From: UBA1858 sp045105615 | GTDB lineage: Bacteria; Pseudomonadota; Gammaproteobacteria; UBA4575 | Direction: 5' to 3' | NCBI GenBank assembly: GCA_045105615.1 | Contig: JBGCDS010000044.1 | Span: 1-12,338, forward strand | DNA length: 12,338 nucleotides | Part shown: piece after piece, positions 1 through 7,510 of the stretch | Numbering within the stretch: position 1 is the first letter of the stretch | Layout of the letters: each line of letters starts with the position of its first letter | Made by a program: the position numbers and the translations under genes | Notes under the pieces: generated by a model | Seen by the model: only the letters and a program-made list of their open reading frames with translations | The model's database searches: none | What the model was told of the DNA's origin: nothing

Positions 1-54
1 ACTTTGTTTCAAACGTTTTGTTTGCTCGCTGACAATTCGCGTTGGAGTACTCAT
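1..54 (-). CDS. N-terminal fragment of an unidentified protein, cut by the window edge
   Basis: Reading leftward, an ATG at 52-54 opens a frame that runs off the window edge and encodes MSTPTRIVSEQTKRLKQS. An in-frame TAA lies four codons upstream (CTTAATACAG region), so this ATG is the first possible start. No clear Shine-Dalgarno sequence precedes it. The peptide is polar and basic with no signal sequence. Eighteen residues are too few to assign a family. In several gammaproteobacteria purL is divergent from mltF, but this peptide does not resemble the PurL N-terminus I know. It could be a real gene or a chance open frame. Confidence 0.35.
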   Translation of the reverse strand, partial: MSTPTRIVSEQTKRLKQS

Positions 55-960
55 TGGATTTCTGTATTAAGTTATGGAGATATCAATCTTCTAAAGTTAA
101 TAAACCACTTTAACTACATCGTTGAATTTAAAGCTTTTTTCTAAGCTACGCATTACAACTCATATTAAATTAGTGGGTTAAGTAACTGTTTTAATTCTAA
201 TAATAGACCTTTATCTCTTGCTTTGTCTAACATTTTGTTATTGGGTGAATTATTTAATTAGAATCTAACAATTGATGTCATCAGTCAATAATTACTTAAC
301 ACCAAGCAATAACTGATAATTTCTTGATATTTATGACAAATTTATGGCGCATTATTGACGAAAGCATTTACCATATAAATGTCGAAACAAAACTGTGGAT
401 TTGACCATCTATGCCAAATACCAAGAGAATTTATGCGTGAATACTAAGGTGTTAGGAGATATTTTTATACTAAGGAAAAGCTAATAATCCAATATAAATT
501 AGTCAGTTACAAAATGAATGCTGCTGCTATAATCTCAAGAATTATTTATTTAGGACCACTGCTAGTAAGACGATACACAATAAGAAATATTTTCTACTCA
601 TTTTAGTATCACGCACTGCCGCAGCTACTTGAACAGAATCCAACTAATTTCGTCTCTTAGCTAGACACAAAGACCAGCCAAGACCCAATAGAAACTACAA
701 TATCTTTTATAATTTCATATACTTACTGGAACAGATTAAAAAATAAATTCAGATCTGAAATCCGTCGTATAGCTTTATTCACTGATTACGCGCCTGCAGA
801 AACTCTCAAAGATCAAGCCACGGCAGGCATACACATCACATTTATCAATAAAATTGAAAAAATTCATGCAATTACACGAATCATTGCAGGTTACCTCACA
901 ACAACTTATAGAGATTTTTATACCATCAATCGGGAAATTCGTTACTCTTATAAAAATATT
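55..960. other. AT-rich intergenic region without a supported gene
   Basis: About 900 bases, clearly richer in A and T than the flanking genes. I found no ORF with a start codon, ribosome site and protein-like composition together, no tRNA- or rRNA-like fold, no CRISPR-type repeat and no convincing long inverted repeat. Short AT-only inverted repeats (for example ATTCTAAT near 194-201 and its complement near 257-264) are what this composition would give by chance. The last 222 bases (739-960) are stop-free in the mltF frame but contain no ATG, GTG or TTG in that frame. The region may hold the promoters of mltF and the leftward gene at 1-54, or decayed coding sequence. Confidence 0.6.
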
Positions 961-2382
961 ATGTTCCCACGCACCTACCAAAACGTTTTTGTACTCGGCC
1001 TATTAATATGGGGCTTAGGTACTGTATTGCAGCTGGAAAGCCAAGAGTTACACACGACTGATCTCGAACGAATTCAACTTAGTGGCGAAATCAACATTAT
1101 CACCCGTAATACACCAACAACTTATTACATAGGCGCAGAAGGCCCTACAGGCTTTGAGTATGAGTTAGCAATCGAATTTGCCCGCTTCTTAGGCGTTTAT
1201 CCTAACGTGCTTGTCAGCGATGAATTTTCAAATATTTTACCTTCAATAGGAAGACAATCTGCCAATGTAGCAGCCGCTGGCATTACCGTGACTGATTCTA
1301 GAAAAAGACTGGTTAATTTCTCTGATAGTTACCAAGACATCACTCAATTAGTCGTCTACAAAGCAGGCAATAAAAAACCACGTTCTATTGAAGATTTAAA
1401 AAATGCCACCATTCATGTCATCAAAGGCAGTAGTCATGAAGAGCAGATTAATATACTGCACAAACAACACGACTTCTTAACTTGGCAGTCACATGACAAA
1501 ATCGACATTAGCACTATGTTACAAAAGGTTGAAGACGGTGAATTTGAATACGCAATCAGTGACTCGAATGATTTCGAATTCAATAGACGGTTCCATCCAA
1601 AGTTACGTAAAGGATTCACGATTAGTGGGCAGCAGTCACTTGCCTGGGTATTTCCCAAAACACGAGATGATTCAATTTTGTTAGCCGCTAATGAATTTTT
1701 AGCCAAATCAAAACAAAATGGCTTCATTAAACGCCTACATGAAAAACATTACAGTCACATTCCAGGACTCAATTACGCAGGCGCACACACATTTAGAAAA
1801 CACATAAATTCACGCTTAGAAAATTTGATCCCTATATTCAAACAAGCTGCCAACGAACAAGATATTGATTGGAGGTTTCTTGCCGCAGTCAGCTATCAAG
1901 AATCTCTATGGAATCCTAAAGCCGTGTCTCCGACAGGCGTGCGTGGATTAATGATGCTAACCAAAAGAACAGCACGTCAACTTGGCATCGAAAATCGAAC
2001 AGACCCTGTAGATAGCACCAAAGGTGGCGCATCATATTTAGTCAAACTGAAAAAGAAAATACCTGAACGTATTGCCGAGCCAGATCGTACCTGGATGTCG
2101 CTGGCGGCCTATAACGTAGGATTTGGGCACTTGGAAGATGCGCGTGTTTTAACCCAAACGCGTGGTGGCGACCCAGATAGATGGTCTGATGTGCGTGAAT
2201 CGTTACCGCTATTAACACAAAAAGAGTGGTACAAAAAAACCAAATATGGATATGCCCGCGGCCATGAACCAGTATTGTATGTCAGAAATATCCGCAACTA
2301 TTATGACTTGCTAGTGTGGAAGTATAACGATAACTTAAGTTTACAAGATTCCATTACGCGCATAATGCCAAAAGTAATGTAG
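961..2382 (+). CDS. mltF: Membrane-bound lytic murein transglycosylase F
   Basis: MltF cleaves the MurNAc-GlcNAc bond of peptidoglycan, forming 1,6-anhydro ends, and acts in the periplasm. The 473-residue product starts with a short hydrophobic segment (about residues 8-23; no lipobox cysteine). A family 3 solute-binding-like domain follows (about 42-265), then an SLT/lysozyme-like domain (about 285-450). The catalytic Glu is E314 in AVSYQESLWNP. SPTGVRGLMMLT, the AAYNVGFGH stretch and YGYARGHEPVLYVRNIR match the family's SLT motifs. It lacks the long C-terminal tail of E. coli MltF (518 aa). The ATG at 961 is the first start codon in this frame after the stop at 736-738. No Shine-Dalgarno is visible. 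A TATAAA at 949-954 lies about 7 bases before the ATG, so a leaderless message is possible but unproven. The gene converges on tadA with one base between stop codons. Confidence 0.95.
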   Translation: MFPRTYQNVFVLGLLIWGLGTVLQLESQELHTTDLERIQLSGEINIITRNTPTTYYIGAEGPTGFEYELAIEFARFLGVYPNVLVSDEFSNILPSIGRQSANVAAAGITVTDSRKRLVNFSDSYQDITQLVVYKAGNKKPRSIEDLKNATIHVIKGSSHEEQINILHKQHDFLTWQSHDKIDISTMLQKVEDGEFEYAISDSNDFEFNRRFHPKLRKGFTISGQQSLAWVFPKTRDDSILLAANEFLAKSKQNGFIKRLHEKHYSHIPGLNYAGAHTFRKHINSRLENLIPIFKQAANEQDIDWRFLAAVSYQESLWNPKAVSPTGVRGLMMLTKRTARQLGIENRTDPVDSTKGGASYLVKLKKKIPERIAEPDRTWMSLAAYNVGFGHLEDARVLTQTRGGDPDRWSDVRESLPLLTQKEWYKKTKYGYARGHEPVLYVRNIRNYYDLLVWKYNDNLSLQDSITRIMPKVM

Positions 2383-2383
2383 A

Positions 2384-2863
2384 TTACTTTTTCGTAGCTA
2401 ATCTTTTTTGCTTAAAAAAGTTTTGCAGTATCAACCTGCAGTCTTCTTCTAGCACTCCGCCCCGCACTTTAATCTTATGCAGTTGCTTTTCATCATTTAT
2501 CCAGTTAAAGCAACTTCCTGCAACACCTGTTTTTTCATCATAGGCGCCAAACACTAATCGCTCTATGCGCGCATGCAACATAGCCCCTGCACACATCATG
2601 CATGGTTCCAATGTCACGTACAAGGTCGTGCCAGGCAGGCGATAATTATCTAAGCTAGAAGCGGCATTACGAATAGCTAACACTTCTGCGTGCGCACTAG
2701 GATCACTTAAGCTAATGGGGGAATTATTTGCTGATGATATTAGCTGGTCGTCTCTAATCAAGATTGCGCCAACCGGCACTTCATTATTCTTCTCTGCAAC
2801 CAATGCTGCATCCAAGGCTTGCCGCATCCAGTACTCATCACTATGACCTGGCTTTACTCCCAT
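2384..2863 (-). CDS. tadA: tRNA-specific adenosine deaminase (A34 to inosine)
   Basis: TadA deaminates adenosine 34 of tRNA-Arg(ACG) to inosine so that one tRNA can read CGU, CGC and CGA. The 159-residue product has the cytidine/deoxycytidylate deaminase fold. The zinc and proton-shuttle motif HAE is at residues 58-60 (H58, E60), and PCMMC at 87-91 supplies zinc ligands C88 and C91. The N-terminal D-E-Y-W-M-R-Q-A-L-D-A-A pattern and N-E-V-P-V-G-A segment are also typical. Its length is close to that of E. coli TadA. The start codon lies inside the end of guaA, with a 10-base overlap (ATGGGAGTAA), so the two are translationally linked and co-transcribed. In E. coli tadA sits beside mltF; here it is still beside mltF but in the opposite orientation and joined to guaBA. 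Confidence 0.96.
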   Translation of the reverse strand: MGVKPGHSDEYWMRQALDAALVAEKNNEVPVGAILIRDDQLISSANNSPISLSDPSAHAEVLAIRNAASSLDNYRLPGTTLYVTLEPCMMCAGAMLHARIERLVFGAYDEKTGVAGSCFNWINDEKQLHKIKVRGGVLEEDCRLILQNFFKQKRLATKK

Positions 2864-4443
2864 TCGATAGTCGCTGGCGGCTTCCCAGAGATGTCATAGG
2901 CAACACGTGATATACCATCTATTTCATTAATAATTCTGCGCGAGACAAGATCAAGAAAATCATAAGGCAGGTGCGCCCAACGCGCTGTCATAAAATCAAT
3001 TGTCTCTACTGCACGCAACGCTACAACATATTGATACTTTCTACCGTCTCCCATCACACCAACAGACTTGACTGGCAAGAAAACAGTGAATGCCTGCGAG
3101 ACTTGATCATACAAATCGTGATCACGCAGCTCTTGTATAAAAATATGATCTGCACGACGTAATATATCAGCGTATTCTTTTTTGACTTCACCAAGAATTC
3201 TCACACCCAAACCCGGTCCAGGGAAAGGATGACGATGAATCATTTCATAAGGCAATCCAAGCTCATTACCGAGGCGTCTAACTTCATCTTTGAATAACTC
3301 ACGCAGTGGTTCCACAAGAGACAATTCCATATCATCAGGCAGACCACCGACATTATGATGGGACTTAATGAGATGTGCTTTTCCTGTTGCCGCTGCTGCA
3401 GACTCAATTACATCAGGATAAATTGTTCCCTGTGCTAACCAACGCGCATCCTTAAGCTTGCGCGCTTCTTCTTCAAAAATTTCGATAAACAGATTGCCGA
3501 TTTTTTTTCGCTTTAATTCTGGATCATCAATACCATTTAACGCAGAAAGAAATCGATCTTCTGCATTGACGCGAATAACTTCCACGCCCATATGTTTACT
3601 GAAGGTATCCATCACTTGATCACCTTCATGCAAACGTAGCAACCCGTTATCCACGAATATACAAGTGAGCTGTTTGCCAATCGCTTTATGCAATAAGGCT
3701 GCAACTACTGACGAGTCTACCCCACCTGATAAACCCAAGATGACATGTTCAGAGCCCACCTGAACTTTAACCCTGTCGATAATGTCTTCGACAATATTAT
3801 CTGCTGTCCAACTTGCATCACAGCTACAGACAGATTTCAAAAAAGCATTGAGGATTTGTTCACCGCTCTTGGTATGTGTTACCTCAGGATGAAACTGCAA
3901 ACCATAAAGTTTCTTATCTTCATTCGCGATCGCTGCATATTCAGCATTATCGGTGCTAGCCAACGTAACAAACCCTTCTGGTAGCGAAGTGACCTTATCG
4001 CCATGCGACATCCAGACATCTAATGACGCTTGATTGTTCTGATTTTTACCATCATTAAGATTAGAAAATAATTTACCCGCACGCTTAACCATTAACTGTG
4101 CAAAACCAAACTCACGTTGTGATGACTCACTAACAGTACCACCTAGTTTTTTTGCTAACGCTTGCATGCCGTAACAAATACCTAACACTGGAACATTGGC
4201 ATCTAATACATAATCAGGCACGTATGGCGTGTCATCCAAGGTAGTTGACTCAGGCCCACCTGATAGAATTATTCCCTGCGAAGTTTGTGCAAATTTTTCC
4301 GCATCAGGAAAATCCCAAGAAAAAATTTCGCAATAGACACCAATCTCTCTCACTCGGCGAGCAATTAGCTGCGTGTATTGAGAACCATAATCGAGAATTA
4401 GAATACGTTGCGAATGTATGTCCGCATTATTTGATGGATTCAT
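2854..4443 (-). CDS. guaA: GMP synthase (glutamine-hydrolysing)
   Basis: GuaA converts XMP to GMP using ATP and glutamine-derived ammonia, the last step of guanylate synthesis in the cytosol. The 529-residue protein (E. coli: 525) has a class I glutamine amidotransferase domain at about 12-205. Its catalytic triad is C90 (GICYGMQ), H185 and E187 (FHPEVTH). The ATP pyrophosphatase domain follows, with P-loop SGGVDSS at 239-245. The C-terminal dimerisation domain ends in the usual PPATIEWE. The N-terminus is about four residues longer than in E. coli, but no other ATG is available nearby. The Shine-Dalgarno is poor. The gene lies 40 bases downstream of guaB, with a small hairpin in the gap, and overlaps tadA at its 3' end. 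All three are on the same strand, so a guaB-guaA-tadA operon is likely. Confidence 0.97.
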   Translation of the reverse strand: MNPSNNADIHSQRILILDYGSQYTQLIARRVREIGVYCEIFSWDFPDAEKFAQTSQGIILSGGPESTTLDDTPYVPDYVLDANVPVLGICYGMQALAKKLGGTVSESSQREFGFAQLMVKRAGKLFSNLNDGKNQNNQASLDVWMSHGDKVTSLPEGFVTLASTDNAEYAAIANEDKKLYGLQFHPEVTHTKSGEQILNAFLKSVCSCDASWTADNIVEDIIDRVKVQVGSEHVILGLSGGVDSSVVAALLHKAIGKQLTCIFVDNGLLRLHEGDQVMDTFSKHMGVEVIRVNAEDRFLSALNGIDDPELKRKKIGNLFIEIFEEEARKLKDARWLAQGTIYPDVIESAAAATGKAHLIKSHHNVGGLPDDMELSLVEPLRELFKDEVRRLGNELGLPYEMIHRHPFPGPGLGVRILGEVKKEYADILRRADHIFIQELRDHDLYDQVSQAFTVFLPVKSVGVMGDGRKYQYVVALRAVETIDFMTARWAHLPYDFLDLVSRRIINEIDGISRVAYDISGKPPATIEWE

Positions 4444-4461
4444 TTAAGTAACGCTTTAGTA

Positions 4462-4482
4462 AAAGAGGTTTGTGCCCTCTTT
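4462..4482 (-). terminator. Small intercistronic hairpin between guaB and guaA
   Basis: In the 40-base gap, AAAGAGG and CCTCTTT form a 7-bp stem with a 7-base loop. Read on the minus strand it is followed by TTTTA, like a weak intrinsic terminator. With only three G-C pairs it is unlikely to stop transcription fully. It could instead attenuate guaA, act as an RNA-processing site, or be incidental. Confidence 0.4.
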
Positions 4483-4483
4483 A

Positions 4484-5944
4484 TTATTCTACGTGATAAT
4501 TTGGCGCTTCTTTGGTGATGGAGACATCGTGAACATGACTTTCTCGCATACCCGCCGAAGAAATTTTCACAAACTCAGGTTTAGAATGCATTTCGTCAAT
4601 ATTATTACATCCCACATAACCCATGCTAGAACGCACACCGCCTAGCAGCTGCTGCAAAATTGATGTAATGGATCCCTTATAAGGCACTCGTCCTTCAATA
4701 CCTTCTGGAACTAACTTTTCTTTTTCAGCAACGCCATCTTGGAAATAACGATCACTAGAACCTTGCTGCATAGCACCAATAGATCCCATTCCGCGATAGG
4801 TTTTATAAGAACGTCCTTGATACAGCTCGACATCACCAGGTGATTCTTTTGTACCTGCAAAGAGACTACCCACCATAATAGTATTAGCTCCCGCCGCAAT
4901 CGCTTTTGCAATATCGCCCGAATAACGAATTCCACCATCAGCTATCACGGGCACATTATGCTTGCTAGCGACACTCACTACGTTATCAATCGCACTTATT
5001 TGCGGAACACCAACACCGGCAATAATTCTAGTTGTACATATCGAACCAGGACCGATACCCACCTTCAATGCATCTGCTCCACTTTCAATCAAGGCAAGTG
5101 CTGCATCGGCAGTTGCGATATTTCCACCAATCACCTGAACCTGTGGATATTTAGTTTTTACCTGCTTAACCATATCCAATACTGCTTGAGAATGACCGTG
5201 TGCAGTATCAACAACAATCACATCTACGTCAGCTTGAATTAATGCGTCGACACGCTCATCTGTGCCAGCACCCACGCCAACTGCCGCACCGGCACGTAAT
5301 TGGCCCTGTTCATTTTTACTCGCATTAGGATTTTCTGAAGATTTTTGAATGTCTTTAACCGTAATCATCCCTCGCAATTGAAATTCGCTATTCACTACTA
5401 GCACTTTTTCAATCCTATGCTTGTGCAATAACTCTTGCACCTTATCTAAACTTGCACCTTCTTCCACTGTGACTAATCTTTCTTTTGGCGTCATGATAGT
5501 TGACACAGGTGCGTCTAAGTGGGTTTCAAAACGAAGATCACGACTGGTCACTATGCCGAGCAACTGTTCTTTATCAACTACCGGTACACCTGAAATATTA
5601 TTTGCACGGGTTATTTCTAAGACTTTTGAAATACTGACATCAGGACTGACAGTTATTGGATCTTTAATCACACCGCTTTCATATTTTTTAACGCGTGTAA
5701 CTTCATTAGCCTGCATTTCTATAGACATGTTTTTATGGATAATACCCATGCCCCCCTCTTGCGCCATAGCAATCGCTAAACGACCATCGGTGACGGTGTC
5801 CATTGCCGCAGATAATAGAGGGATATTTAAGCGAATCTCTCGCGTGAGTTGAGTGCTAAGATCTACATCGCGCGGAAGCACACAAGAATGTGCTGGTACT
5901 AGTAGTACGTCGTCAAATGTAAGAGCTTCCTGGATTATGCGCAT
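4484..5944 (-). CDS. guaB: Inosine-5'-monophosphate dehydrogenase
   Basis: GuaB oxidises IMP to XMP with NAD+, the committed step toward guanine nucleotides. The 486-residue protein (E. coli: 488) is a (beta/alpha)8 barrel interrupted by two CBS domains at about residues 92-200, which bind regulatory nucleotides in this family. The catalytic cysteine is C303 in GPGSICTTRII. The NAD/IMP segments VVDTAHGHS, KVGIGPGS and IADGGIRYSGD, and the mobile flap (YRGMGSIGAMQQGS with RYFQ a few residues on), are all intact. The ATG at 5944 is followed by the canonical MRI..EALTFDDVLLVP start, so this start is secure. A good sigma-70-like promoter lies about 30 bases upstream. guaB is the first gene of the leftward guaB-guaA-tadA unit and is divergent from xseA. 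Confidence 0.97.
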   Translation of the reverse strand: MRIIQEALTFDDVLLVPAHSCVLPRDVDLSTQLTREIRLNIPLLSAAMDTVTDGRLAIAMAQEGGMGIIHKNMSIEMQANEVTRVKKYESGVIKDPITVSPDVSISKVLEITRANNISGVPVVDKEQLLGIVTSRDLRFETHLDAPVSTIMTPKERLVTVEEGASLDKVQELLHKHRIEKVLVVNSEFQLRGMITVKDIQKSSENPNASKNEQGQLRAGAAVGVGAGTDERVDALIQADVDVIVVDTAHGHSQAVLDMVKQVKTKYPQVQVIGGNIATADAALALIESGADALKVGIGPGSICTTRIIAGVGVPQISAIDNVVSVASKHNVPVIADGGIRYSGDIAKAIAAGANTIMVGSLFAGTKESPGDVELYQGRSYKTYRGMGSIGAMQQGSSDRYFQDGVAEKEKLVPEGIEGRVPYKGSITSILQQLLGGVRSSMGYVGCNNIDEMHSKPEFVKISSAGMRESHVHDVSITKEAPNYHVE

Positions 5945-5974
5945 TTCGATGTCCGGTGTTCGAGATGGCGGCTA

Positions 5975-6003
5975 ATTATAGAGACTGAGTTCAACAGGGT
6001 AAA
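5975..6003 (-). promoter_or_regulatory. Sigma-70-like promoter for guaB-guaA-tadA
   Basis: On the minus strand a perfect TATAAT (-10, plus-strand 5975-5980) is preceded by TTTACC (-35, 5998-6003) with an ideal 17-base spacer. Transcription would start near 5968, giving a leader of about 24 bases before the guaB ATG. Prediction from sequence only. Confidence 0.65.
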
Positions 6004-6014
6004 CTGCTAGCAAG

Positions 6015-6023
6015 TGATATATA
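6015..6023 (+). promoter_or_regulatory. Possible extended -10 promoter for xseA
   Basis: TG-A-TATATA at 6015-6023 matches the extended -10 form TGnTATAAT. No good -35 box is seen at the right distance. Transcription would begin near 6030, just upstream of the ATG at 6044, which favours that start over the GTG at 6014. It lies immediately beside the guaB -35 box, so the two promoters are back to back. Confidence 0.4.
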
Positions 6024-6043
6024 ACTCCAACACGGATGAACAA

Positions 6044-7444
6044 ATGCCAACCAATTTGACTGCTGCTCGCGAAATATTTTCAGTTTCCGAGATTAACCAA
6101 CAGATAAAGCACACTATTGCATCAAATTTTGCTTTGTTATGGATAGAGGGTGAAATTTCAAATTTAGCGCGTCCAGCTTCTGGCCACCTATATTTCTCCA
6201 TTAAAGATAAAAATGCTCAATTACGCTGCGTAATGTTTCGAAACAGCAATATGCGAGTACCCTTTGAAATCACTAATGGGCTGCAAGTCATAATTAGAGC
6301 TAAAGCCAGCGTGTATGAAGCCAGAGGCGATTTACAACTGATTGTTGATGGTATGGAAGAAGCCGGCTTTGGTGTCTTACAGAGGCAGTTTGAAGCGCTG
6401 AAGAACAAGTTACACGAAGAAGGCTTATTTGACGAAGAAACCAAGAAAGATATCCCCACCTTCCCCTCTGAAATCGCCATTATAACCTCGCCTTCCAGTG
6501 CGGCGATCAAAGATTACCTACAGGTAGCCCAGCGACGTTATCCCTGCTGTAAAAAAACCATTTATTCTGTCCCCGTTCAAGGTGACCAGGCGGCGACTGA
6601 TATCAGTAACGCCATTCGTGCAGCCAATACCCATGCAAGCGCTGACGTTATTGTATTAATCCGAGGTGGCGGTTCAATCGAGGATTTATGGTCATTTAAT
6701 GATGAATCTCTCGCGCGCGTAATAGCAGAGTCACAAATACCAATCGTGTCCGGCATCGGTCATGAAATTGATTACACTATTGCTGACTTTGTGGCAGATT
6801 TACGTGCGCCTACTCCCTCAGTGGCGGCAGAACTCACCTGCCCTGAAGCTGAGGTGTTGCACTCAATGCTCACCAATACTCAACGAACATTGAAAAGGCT
6901 CTGCATCGACGTTATCAATACCCGCGCACAAAGCACCGACTGGCTCTCACAACGACTACTGCGCACTCATCCGTCTAACATCATCAATACTCAAAAACTA
7001 TCACTAGAGAGGCTGTTAGACCGTTTGCAACGCAGCACCCTAGTTCATACCACTGACAGTCAACATCAGCTACAGAACCTTTTACATCGCTTACGCCGCC
7101 AGTCTCCACAGATGCTGTTAGGTACCCAGCAAAGTCATATCAATACGCTCCATTCACGTTTACAAGAGATAATGCGCCATCAGCTTGATCAGATGACTCA
7201 CAAATTCCAAATATGCACGACCACCATGAATGCCGTCAGTCCGCTCAATACACTACAACGTGGCTATTCCATTACGGCTAAAAACAACCAACCCTCTAAC
7301 GTCATCAATCACCATTCTCAGATCAAAAAAGGTGATCAATTAACCACCTACTTAGCAACAGGTGAAGTCATAAGTCGAGTAGAATCAACAAGTTCTAAAA
7401 ACATAATCGAAAATATTTCAACATCCAACAAAGATACAATTTAA
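6044..7444 (+). CDS. xseA: Exodeoxyribonuclease VII large subunit
   Basis: XseA, with the small subunit XseB, forms exonuclease VII, which degrades single-stranded DNA from both ends in repair and recombination. From ATG 6044 the product is 466 residues (E. coli: 456). An OB-fold nucleic-acid-binding domain occupies about residues 1-110, including GEISNLARPASGHLYFSIKD and the RCVMFRN stretch. The catalytic domain follows, with GGGSIEDLWSFND at 208-220 and VSGIGHEIDYTIADFVADLR (H240) after it. The C-terminal part is a long helical, Gln/His/Arg-rich coiled-coil segment ending in the LQRGYSI motif. The frame is open back to a GTG at 6014. I prefer 6044 because the family N-terminus aligns there and a likely transcription start lies between the two codons. 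A weak GGA at 6034-6036 may serve as ribosome site. xseB is not in the window. Confidence 0.94.
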   Translation: MPTNLTAAREIFSVSEINQQIKHTIASNFALLWIEGEISNLARPASGHLYFSIKDKNAQLRCVMFRNSNMRVPFEITNGLQVIIRAKASVYEARGDLQLIVDGMEEAGFGVLQRQFEALKNKLHEEGLFDEETKKDIPTFPSEIAIITSPSSAAIKDYLQVAQRRYPCCKKTIYSVPVQGDQAATDISNAIRAANTHASADVIVLIRGGGSIEDLWSFNDESLARVIAESQIPIVSGIGHEIDYTIADFVADLRAPTPSVAAELTCPEAEVLHSMLTNTQRTLKRLCIDVINTRAQSTDWLSQRLLRTHPSNIINTQKLSLERLLDRLQRSTLVHTTDSQHQLQNLLHRLRRQSPQMLLGTQQSHINTLHSRLQEIMRHQLDQMTHKFQICTTTMNAVSPLNTLQRGYSITAKNNQPSNVINHHSQIKKGDQLTTYLATGEVISRVESTSSKNIIENISTSNKDTI

Positions 7445-7510
7445 CTAATTTCTTGCAACTGCAAGTTTATTCTGATAATAAAGCGGGCTTCATTTATTAG
7501 AGCTAACACC

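Noticed and set aside
1..54. Identification of the leftward edge gene as purL, expected beside mltF in some relatives.
   Set aside because: The 18 visible residues do not resemble the PurL N-terminus, so the gene is left unnamed.
513..610. Plus-strand frame of about 31 codons in the AT-rich gap, starting MNAAAIIS.
   Set aside because: No ribosome site, very short, and no recognisable features.
775..981. Reverse-strand 68-codon frame overlapping the mltF start.
   Set aside because: No ribosome site, unlikely composition (many Cys and Asn), and it overlaps the start of a well-supported gene.
2403..2420. Inverted repeat CTTTTTT/AAAAAAG near the end of tadA.
   Set aside because: It lies in tadA coding sequence (Lys/Phe codons), has almost only A-T pairs, and no U run follows on the tadA strand.
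6014..6043. GTG start at 6014 giving XseA ten extra residues.
   Set aside because: It falls inside the proposed -10 region, lacks a ribosome site, and the family N-terminus fits the ATG at 6044.
7452..7465. Short hairpin CTTGC-AACT-GCAAG after xseA, followed by TTTATT.
   Set aside because: A five-pair stem is too weak to call a terminator, and part of it overlaps a possible dksA promoter. It may be incidental.
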